Shown piece after piece: positions 39,008 to 45,760 of a DNA stretch of 64,000 bases (positions are counted from its first letter, which is position 1; each line of letters opens with the position of its first letter). The stretch is from Gemmatimonadaceae bacterium (GTDB lineage Bacteria > Gemmatimonadota > Gemmatimonadetes > Gemmatimonadales > Gemmatimonadaceae). The stretch covers positions 124,001 to 188,000 of the forward strand of contig JAICWO010000002.1 of NCBI GenBank assembly GCA_025934775.1. Direction: 5' to 3'. Made by a program: the position numbers and the translations under genes. The notes under the pieces are model-generated. The model was given only the letters and a program-made list of their open reading frames with translations. It searched no databases and had not been told where the DNA came from.

Positions 39008-41505
39008 GGCGCAACGGCCGCGGGCTGAGATCGATCGGTCGTCGTGCCGTCGCCGAGCTCGCCGTGGGCGTTCGCGCCCCAGCAATAGGCCGCTCCGCCC
39101 TGGATGGGATCCGAGCTCGCGAGGATCCCGCACGTGTGCTCGCCGTCCGCCGCCAGTGTGGCGAACGCAAATGCGCCCGACACCTGAGCCGGCGTTGCGA
39201 TGAACGCGAGCGACGATCCGGCACCGAGCTGTCCGTGCGCGTTCGAACCCCAGCAATACGCGGCGCCGCTCGACGTGAGTGCGCAGGTGTGTTGGCTTCC
39301 GGCGGCGAGCGCGGTCACTTGACCAATGGCGCGCACGGGAGCGGCCGTCGCTCGCGAGACAAACGCGCCGTCCCCAAGTTGTCCGGCGTTGTTCGCGCCC
39401 CAGCAGTATGCGAGGCCGTCCTCGCCCAGTGCGCAGGCGTGCGACCCGCCGGCGACGACGGCGCGTGCGCGGACCGGAAGCCCGGTCACGGCCACTGGCA
39501 CGCTTCGATTGGTCGACGTGCCGTCGCCGAGCTGGCCGCGATCGTTCTTGCCCCAGCAGAACGCGCCGCCACTCGTATTCACGGCGCAGGAGAAATCGTC
39601 GCCCGCGGCGATCGACGCGATCTTCGTCCCGAGCACCGTCGTGTCGACAGGCGCGGGATGGTCGCGGCCGATCGTCGATCCGTCGCCCAGCTCGCCGAAG
39701 TGGTTGTCGCCCCAGCAGAGCGCGCGATCGGCGGCTGGCCCTCCGATGATGTGAAGCCCCGCTTGATACGTCGTGGTCACGATCGAGACGGCGCACGTGT
39801 GCCGCGTCCCCGCCGCCGGATTGCCGGCGCTTTCCATGGTCGTGTCCGGCCGGCGAGCGTCGGTACCGGTTCTCCCGAGTTGGCCCGCGCCGTTCGCGCC
39901 CCAGCAGAGCAGCGTCGGCATGTTGTACGAGATGTAGTCGATTACAGTATGCTCATCGGCGACGCAGGTGTGCGATCCGCCGCCCGCGGGCGACGTGAAG
40001 CCCAGGCTGTACACCGCCGGACTGGTGGCCAGCGCGATCGTTGGCGTGGTGCGTTGTGCGACCGTGGTGCCGTCGCCGAGCTCCCCGTCGGCGTTGCTGC
40101 CCCAGCAATACAGGAACGATTGGCCGGTGTCGCTCACCCAGGAGGTCGCGCACGTGTGCGCGGCGCCGGCCCCAATGTTCGCGAAGCGAATCGGCCCCGT
40201 GACGATGCCAATGATTTGCTTCTCCGCGCCGGGTACGCCATCCACCGACAGCCGCATCGTGTCGACGCCGACGTGCCGCAGGTTCCACGCTGCCCTGACC
40301 ATGCCATCGGCATCGGTGTGCACCGCCGCACGGTCCAACACGTCGGAACCGATCGAGACGTGATACCCCGCGGCCGGCGCGCCGTCGGCGAGTCGCAGAC
40401 GCACGGTGACACTCTCCGCGGCCGCGGTGCCGATCGTGAACGTCGTGTCGCCATGCGGACTCATGAAGTCAATCGACGCCGGCGGCTCGACGACGGACGC
40501 GGTGACCACGGTCCGCGCGGCGCCGGCCGAGATGTGCAGCGAGTCGACGCCGGCTCGTTTCGGCGGCACCCACGCGCAGGGCATCGGCGTGAATCCGATC
40601 GAGACGTTCGCGCACTGTGACTCGCCCGCGGGTCGGTCGGACCACAGCACGTCCGCGTCGTAGACGAAGTTTCCCGCTGAGTCCCGGACGATGATTTCCG
40701 GACTCACCGGCACGGGGAGCCCGATCGCGACCTGCTGCCCCGCGCCGCTACGGACTTCGATCGATGCCGCGGAGCCGGCGGCCGCTCGAGCCAGCACTGA
40801 ATCTTCGACGGCGCCCAGGGACGCGGTGAGCACGTACAGTGCGCCAACCGCGTTGCCGAGTCTCCAGTCGCTCACCACAACCGTGCCGCTCGAGTCGGTC
40901 GTCCGCTTGCTGCTGCCGATCGTGCTCCCGCCGCTCGCGTTGAGCGACACCGTATCGCCAGCGAGTCTGTTCCCGTACGTGTCGGTGAGGGCGAACGAGA
41001 TTGGCTCGTGCACGATATTGCCCGTGGACCCCGACCACACCGGGTACGCAGCGATTGCTCGCACTACCGCCGGCGGCCCGGGGACCACGGAGATCGTCAA
41101 CGTGGTCGCGACCGCGTTCGTCGAATCGCCCGCGCGGACCGTGAACACGTTCACGCCGGCTTTCGAGAGTACGTATGGGGGGGCCTGCTCGAAGTCGACG
41201 ACGGCGGTTCCGTCGGACGACGTCGACGTGACGCACACCTGGAAGCCGGGCATGAACGTGCCGGTGGTCACGACAACGTGCGCGGCGAATACGGGCTGGT
41301 CCGACGCGTCGACGACCCGGATCACGATCGAATCAGGCGGGGTAATGGCCCCGGCCGCGACGCGTTGTTTGTCGCCGGAAACGACTTCGACGCGTGCGGG
41401 AGTGGCTGAACCCGCCCGTGGATGCGTGAGATCAGAACGACAACTGCTCGCGAGCAGCAGCAACGCGGCTGGAAGGAGCGCCGCGCGCGCACAACGATCT
41501 ACCAC
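38995..41505 (-). CDS. Exported RCC1-repeat lipoprotein with Ig-like N-terminal domains
   Basis: An 836-residue lipoprotein (GTG start at 41505, lipobox ASSC near residue 22). Residues about 35-430 form four or so bacterial Ig-like beta domains (ARVEVVSGDKQRVAAG; ASIEVRSGAGQQVAIG). The rest is a seven-bladed RCC1-type beta-propeller with blades ending YCWGSNADGELGDGTT, CWGKNDRGQLGDGTS, YCWGANNAGQLGDGA and similar. RCC1 repeats in bacteria usually serve protein or surface contacts; there is no link to Ran. The start is 6 bp after the M28 peptidase stop with a TAGGTG site between, so the two are likely one operon. Confidence 0.85.
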   Translation of the reverse strand: MVDRCARAALLPAALLLLASSCRSDLTHPRAGSATPARVEVVSGDKQRVAAGAITPPDSIVIRVVDASDQPVFAAHVVVTTGTFMPGFQVCVTSTSSDGTAVVDFEQAPPYVLSKAGVNVFTVRAGDSTNAVATTLTISVVPGPPAVVRAIAAYPVWSGSTGNIVHEPISFALTDTYGNRLAGDTVSLNASGGSTIGSSKRTTDSSGTVVVSDWRLGNAVGALYVLTASLGAVEDSVLARAAAGSAASIEVRSGAGQQVAIGLPVPVSPEIIVRDSAGNFVYDADVLWSDRPAGESQCANVSIGFTPMPCAWVPPKRAGVDSLHISAGAARTVVTASVVEPPASIDFMSPHGDTTFTIGTAAAESVTVRLRLADGAPAAGYHVSIGSDVLDRAAVHTDADGMVRAAWNLRHVGVDTMRLSVDGVPGAEKQIIGIVTGPIRFANIGAGAAHTCATSWVSDTGQSFLYCWGSNADGELGDGTTVAQRTTPTIALATSPAVYSLGFTSPAGGGSHTCVADEHTVIDYISYNMPTLLCWGANGAGQLGRTGTDARRPDTTMESAGNPAAGTRHTCAVSIVTTTYQAGLHIIGGPAADRALCWGDNHFGELGDGSTIGRDHPAPVDTTVLGTKIASIAAGDDFSCAVNTSGGAFCWGKNDRGQLGDGTSTNRSVPVAVTGLPVRARAVVAGGSHACALGEDGLAYCWGANNAGQLGDGAFVSRATAAPVRAIGQVTALAAGSQHTCALTSSGAAYCWGSNAHGQLGAGSSLAFIATPAQVSGAFAFATLAADGEHTCGILASSDPIQGGAAYCWGANAHGELGDGTTTDRSQPAAVAPYRP

Positions 41506-41511
41506 GATGAT

Positions 41512-43260
41512 TCACCTACACTGCGGATACGCCGGATCAGGCCCCGCGATCTTGGGTTTGTCGGCGCGGTTCGCGATCGCCCACATGATGTCGTGAATGA
41601 AGTTGCCGACCCGCGCTGCCTTATCGTAGTCGATGTACCGCGGTTCGTCAGTCGCTTGGTGATAGTCGATGGTGTAGCCGGTCGAGAAATACGTGACGGG
41701 CACGTTGTGGTGCACGTAGTTCACCTGGTCGCTCCGGCAGAAGCGGTTCATCGGATTCGCCGGAACGTCCCAGCTTCGGTCGATCGCCATCGGGTTCGCG
41801 ATCACCGCATTCACCGAATCGATGATGTCGCCGAATTCGCGCGAGAGGCGCCGCGAGCCGAGCGTCTGGACGGAGTTGGGGCCGCCGAACTTCACGTCGG
41901 TCACGCGGCCGCGCCCGTCCATGTCCATGTTGTGCGCCGCCACGACGGAGTCGAGCGGAATCGTCGGATGATCGGTGAACCAGCGGGACCCGAGGAGGCC
42001 CGCTTCTTCGCCGACGTGGGAGATGAAGATGATCGAGCGCGCGGGGTGCTCGCTCGCGAACTTCTCCGCGATCTCGAGCAGGATCACCGTGCCCGAGCCG
42101 TCGTCGTCGGCGCCGTTCATGACGGAGTCCTTTTGTGGCGGACGGATCGACCGCGCGTGCGCGATCAACGCGTCGATCTCCTTCTGCTCGGCGGCGTTCG
42201 GCTTGCGCACCGGATCGTTCGCGCCTTGCGGGCGCATGATGCGATTGAACGCGCGCACGGAATCATGATCGATCGGCGCCGCGAGCATGCCGACGTGATC
42301 GTTGTGCGCGCCGACGAGCACGTACTCGGCGGCGAGCCTCGGGTCCGCGCCGCGCTTGATCGCGATCACGTTCCGCGATGGATACGGCGCCGCCTTGAAC
42401 GTGGTCGTCCAGCTCGCGCTCACGTTGCCACCGGCTGTGCCGACCGAGAGTTGATCGAGCGCGCGGCCGAAGATCTTTGCCGCCGCCGCGTTGCTGATCG
42501 CGGCCGCCGGCGCGCCGGGCGCGGGCTCGACGCGCATGCCGGGGCGCGCGTCGAACGTAATCGCGACGGCGTTGCCCGGCATCTCGTCGAGCGCGGCGAC
42601 GAGCACGAGCGCCGCGCCGGCGTCGGACGCGCGCGGGTCGCGCACGAACGTGAAGGTGCCGCCGCGGCCCGCGCGTCCACCGGTCGCGCGGGCGGGCGCG
42701 GTGAACACCGCGACCTTGCCGCGAATGGCCGCCGGATCGAGGTGCGTCGTGGTGTCGCCCCATCGGCCGGCGAAGACCGCCTGCGCGTTGGCGACGTTGG
42801 CATTTTCCGTGATGCCGCTGCCCGAGTTCGCGGGGACCGGCACCCACTCCACTTTGGGCGCGAGGGCCGCGCCGCCGGCGTCGAGCCGCGCACTGGCGAG
42901 CACGAACGCATTCGTGCCGTAGGGGATCGTCTGGAAGTACGTGCCGTTCTCGCCGGCGGGCTGGAGGCCGAGGCGCTTGAACTCGGAGGCGATGTAATCG
43001 GTGCCTTTGACGTTGCCGATGTCGCCGACCTTGCGGCCGCGCATCGAGTCGTCAGCGAACTGGTATAATCGAGTTCTCAAGTCGTTCGCCGTGATCGCCG
43101 GCTCGGTGGGACGGGGCGCCCAGGTGGCGGGGCCCTCGTCGGGCCAGACGGCGTTGGCGGGGCGGAGGGGCGCGGCAGTCGGCGCCACCGCTCCCGGCTG
43201 GGGCGCGGCGCAGGCCGCCGCTCCAAGCAGCAGTACGCTAACGGAGAATTTTGTCAGCAC
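41512..43260 (-). CDS. Exported M28-family zinc peptidase
   Basis: A 582-residue lipoprotein peptidase. The GTG at 43260 begins VLTKFSVSVLLLGAAAC, the lipoprotein signal. After a linker come a PA-type insert (about 150-290) and the M28 domain. Zinc-ligand boxes are VLVGAHNDHVGM, NGADDDGSGTVILLE, SHVGEEAGLLGSRWF, AHNMDMDGRG and YHQATDEPRYIDYDK. It should trim N-terminal residues from peptides outside the cytoplasm, or act on peptide-like substrates. An RCC1-repeat lipoprotein gene follows 6 bp downstream. A TATAAT -10 lies 26 bp before the start. Confidence 0.9.
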   Translation of the reverse strand: MLTKFSVSVLLLGAAACAAPQPGAVAPTAAPLRPANAVWPDEGPATWAPRPTEPAITANDLRTRLYQFADDSMRGRKVGDIGNVKGTDYIASEFKRLGLQPAGENGTYFQTIPYGTNAFVLASARLDAGGAALAPKVEWVPVPANSGSGITENANVANAQAVFAGRWGDTTTHLDPAAIRGKVAVFTAPARATGGRAGRGGTFTFVRDPRASDAGAALVLVAALDEMPGNAVAITFDARPGMRVEPAPGAPAAAISNAAAAKIFGRALDQLSVGTAGGNVSASWTTTFKAAPYPSRNVIAIKRGADPRLAAEYVLVGAHNDHVGMLAAPIDHDSVRAFNRIMRPQGANDPVRKPNAAEQKEIDALIAHARSIRPPQKDSVMNGADDDGSGTVILLEIAEKFASEHPARSIIFISHVGEEAGLLGSRWFTDHPTIPLDSVVAAHNMDMDGRGRVTDVKFGGPNSVQTLGSRRLSREFGDIIDSVNAVIANPMAIDRSWDVPANPMNRFCRSDQVNYVHHNVPVTYFSTGYTIDYHQATDEPRYIDYDKAARVGNFIHDIMWAIANRADKPKIAGPDPAYPQCR

Positions 43261-43285
43261 GAGGCAATCGCTGAAGAAGGATCGG

Positions 43286-43291
43286 ATTATA
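43286..43291 (-). promoter_or_regulatory. -10 element (TATAAT) of the M28/RCC1 operon
   Basis: Read on the minus strand, TATAAT lies about 26 bp before the GTG at 43260, so transcription should begin near 43279. No ribosome-binding sequence is seen in the short leader, and the -35 region is not recognisable. Confidence 0.5.
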
Positions 43292-43425
43292 GATGATTGA
43301 GTATGGACCGTGCCGAGCGGACGCGGCAAGCATGCACGCCGGCAATACCGCGACAAGACCCTCGACCCGCAAGAGCAATCTCTATTAAATCAGACCTTCC
43401 CTAGCGGGCCTCGGAACGCTCGTGA

Positions 43426-43467
43426 ACGACGACAGCGGCCGGGCGATCGCCCGGCCGCGGTCGTCGT
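43426..43467. repeat. 42-nt near-perfect hairpin in a divergent intergenic region
   Basis: The core 43435-43458 is a perfect 24-bp palindrome (GCGGCCGGGCGA and its complement). ACGACGAC at 43426-43433 pairs with GTCGTCGT at 43460-43467, leaving one mismatch. It sits between the divergent M28 and secreted-paralogue genes. No T-run follows on either strand. Confidence 0.75.
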
Positions 43468-43635
43468 GCCGTTCCGCGCGCGACGATCGCGCTGGCGACG
43501 CGATTGTCGCCGCTCGGCGTGGAAGAAGCGTCCGCGAATTGCTTGGGGGGCAGAGGGATTAGAACGTGCTAATTTCGGCGATCTGTTGTACAGTGGTGGT
43601 GCGCCGCTTTCGTCGTGTCCCTTCCAGGAGAGCTC

Positions 43636-44508
43636 ATGCGAGCCACACCGGTGTTCGTCGTCCTCGTCTCAGGCATTCTCGCCACGTCGGCCGCCGCGCA
43701 GGGGAGCGTCGGTTGGACGTACGCCATGCGCATCACCACTGACTCGGGGCAGGGGACGACGCCCTCGGTGATGGGGATGCGCCAGCTGGTCCGTGGGAAC
43801 AAGCTCCGCATGGAAAGCTCGCTGGCCGGCGCGCCGGCGATGCTCGAAGACGCCTATTCGATCTTCAATGGCGCCGACAGCACGATGACGATGGTGATGC
43901 CGAGCGAGCATTCGGCGATGATCACGCCACTCGGTCTCGCCGGCGCGATGCGCATGCAAAGCATGGCGGTGCGTTCCACGAACAGCGACGTCGTCGACCT
44001 CGGGGCCGGCGAATCGATCCTCGGCCATCCGACCCACCGGTATCGCGTCGCGTCCTCGGGCGCGGTGGACATCACCATCGGCGGCCACACGTGCACGAAA
44101 AAAATGGAAACCGTGAGCGAAGTCTGGATCGCCGGCGACGTCGACTTGGAGCAGGCGACCCGCGCGGCGTCGCAAACGATGAAATCGTTCGCGCCGACGG
44201 TGATGATCGATCAATGGTACGGCACGGCCCGGTCGCATCTGCCCCCGGGCACGGCGCTGCGCAACGTGATGACGATGCAGAGCTACGACGCGTCGGGCAC
44301 CGCGCATCCCGTCAAGATGACGGTGGAGATCACGGAGCTGTCGCACGGCGAGATCGCGGATTCCGTGTTCGCCATTCCGGCTGATTATCAATCGACCGAC
44401 ATGCGCGAGATGTTGAAGATGGTGCCGGCGGGAATGATGGACTCGATCACGAAGGCGCAGAGCTCGAAGATGTCGAGCGCGATGTGCGACGACGTGACGA
44501 AGCAATGA
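43636..44508 (+). CDS. Secreted hypothetical protein, first of a tandem paralogue pair
   Basis: A 290-residue exported protein: signal peptide MRATPVFVVLVSGILATSAAAQ, then a beta-rich body in which MRITTDSG, RMESSLAGAPAML and MTMVMPSEHSAM resemble the repeating strands of a LolA/LppX-like half-barrel. ILGHPTHRYRV, HTCTKK and ITELSHGEIADSVFAIP recur almost unchanged in the next gene. No named family is claimed. AGGAG is well placed before the ATG. The stop overlaps the next start (ATGA). Confidence 0.7.
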   Translation: MRATPVFVVLVSGILATSAAAQGSVGWTYAMRITTDSGQGTTPSVMGMRQLVRGNKLRMESSLAGAPAMLEDAYSIFNGADSTMTMVMPSEHSAMITPLGLAGAMRMQSMAVRSTNSDVVDLGAGESILGHPTHRYRVASSGAVDITIGGHTCTKKMETVSEVWIAGDVDLEQATRAASQTMKSFAPTVMIDQWYGTARSHLPPGTALRNVMTMQSYDASGTAHPVKMTVEITELSHGEIADSVFAIPADYQSTDMREMLKMVPAGMMDSITKAQSSKMSSAMCDDVTKQ

Positions 44509-45359
44509 GATGGTGCGCCGCGGGTCTCGCCGTCGTGGTGCTCGCCGCCGCGGCGGCGCGCGTGGATGCGCAGACCGTCGGCTGGAGCATCGCTATGAAG
44601 ATGACGCGGGATACGGGCGCCTCGGCGACGGCAGGAACCACCGTCTCGCGCGAATGGATCACGCCGCGCATGCTCCGGATCGAGGTCGATCACGGGAACG
44701 CACCGGCGTCGATGCGCCGCAATTATATGTTGATGGCCACCGACGACAGCACGGTGACGATGGTGTCGCCCGCGCGGCGGACGGCGACGGTCACACTGCG
44801 TCCGCCGATCCATTCCTCCGTCGAGGCGATCTCGCGATCCGTGACGAACACACTCACAGACCTCGGACCCGCCGAGCCAATCCTCGGCCATCCCACGCGG
44901 CGCTATCGGCGCGTGTCGCGCGGTTCCGTGGTCGAATCGATTGCCGGACATCGGTGCACCGTGCGCATCGACGCGACGACCGAGTATTGGGTCGCGCCGG
45001 ACGTGAACGCTGGCAATATCGCGACGAGCACCCTCCAGCGAATGGACCCGGAAATGGCGGAGGTGCTCACACGTGCCACCGCCACCGCGCACGACACGAT
45101 GCCGCGCGGCACGCCGTTGCGGGAGGTACGGCGCGCCGTCATCCGCGACGGCCAGGAGCACACGCAGACCTCGACGCGGACGTTCGAGTTCACGGAGCTC
45201 TCGCACGGACCGATTCCAGATTCGGTATTCCAGATCCCGAATGGCTACGCCCGCTACGACATTCGCCGAGCGGCGATCGCCTCCTCCAAGAAGATCGACT
45301 CGCTCATGCGAGCCGCCGGCGAGCGGCTGGCCGCGCGCGTCTGCGCGCCGGGCGGCTGA
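44505..45359 (+). CDS. Secreted hypothetical protein, second of a tandem paralogue pair
   Basis: A 284-residue exported protein with a signal peptide (MRWCAAGLAVVVLAAAAARVDAQ). It is a diverged duplicate of the gene before it: GWSIAMKMTRDTG matches GWTYAMRITTDSG, PILGHPTRRYRRV matches SILGHPTHRYRV, and FTELSHGPIPDSVFQIP matches ITELSHGEIADSVFAIP. The ATG overlaps the preceding stop by 4 bp, showing a single transcription unit. A beta half-barrel binding a hydrophobic ligand is plausible but unproven. Confidence 0.7.
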   Translation: MRWCAAGLAVVVLAAAAARVDAQTVGWSIAMKMTRDTGASATAGTTVSREWITPRMLRIEVDHGNAPASMRRNYMLMATDDSTVTMVSPARRTATVTLRPPIHSSVEAISRSVTNTLTDLGPAEPILGHPTRRYRRVSRGSVVESIAGHRCTVRIDATTEYWVAPDVNAGNIATSTLQRMDPEMAEVLTRATATAHDTMPRGTPLREVRRAVIRDGQEHTQTSTRTFEFTELSHGPIPDSVFQIPNGYARYDIRRAAIASSKKIDSLMRAAGERLAARVCAPGG

Positions 45360-45367
45360 GGGCGACC

Positions 45368-45409
45368 ATACCATCAACACTTGATTGTATCAACTGTTGA
45401 TGGTATAGT
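45368..45409 (+). promoter_or_regulatory. padR promoter with embedded operator palindrome
   Basis: Perfect 12-bp inverted arms ATACCATCAACA (45368-45379) and TGTTGATGGTAT (45395-45406) flank 15 bp. Within them lies a promoter: -35 TTGATT (45381-45386), a 17-bp spacer and -10 TATAGT (45404-45409). The predicted start of transcription is about 45416, which is the A of the padR start codon. Repressor bound here would cover both hexamers. Confidence 0.75.
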
Positions 45410-45415
45410 TGGCCC

Positions 45416-45760
45416 ATGACGACACGCTCGCTCGATCTCCTCCAGGGCACGCTCGACGTGCTCGTCCTCCGCGCGCTCTCCTGGGGCCCGATGCACGGCT
45501 ACGGCGTCGCGCGGTTCATACACGCCGGCTCCGGCACCGCGTTCAAAGTCCTGGACGGCGCGCTCTACACCGCACTTCACCGCATGGAGGAGCGCGGCTG
45601 GGTCGAGTCGGAGTGGGGGCAGTCCGACGCCGGGAAGCGCGCGAAGTTCTATCGCCTCACGACCGCCGGCCGCCGCGCGCTGCGCGCGGAAACGGAGAGC
45701 TGGAACGAGTACGTGAGCGCGGTTGGCGGTGTGCTGCGCGCCACGCCCGACCCGGTATGA
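45416..45760 (+). CDS. PadR-family transcriptional regulator
   Basis: A 114-residue winged-helix regulator: LLQGTLDVLVLRALSWGPMH, GYGVARFI, then VLDGALYTALHRMEERGWVE as the recognition helix and wing, and KRAKFYRLTTAGRRAL. It matches the short PadR-type proteins that accompany MacB-like permeases. There is no ribosome site; the promoter places the transcript start at the ATG, so the mRNA is probably leaderless. The palindrome spanning that promoter is its likely autoregulatory site. The stop overlaps the permease start (ATGA), so both are translated together. Confidence 0.92.
   Translation: MTTRSLDLLQGTLDVLVLRALSWGPMHGYGVARFIHAGSGTAFKVLDGALYTALHRMEERGWVESEWGQSDAGKRAKFYRLTTAGRRALRAETESWNEYVSAVGGVLRATPDPV

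Noticed and set aside
43426-43467. Rho-independent terminator
   Set aside because: No T-run on either side, and the flanking genes point away from it, so there is no gene end for it to serve.
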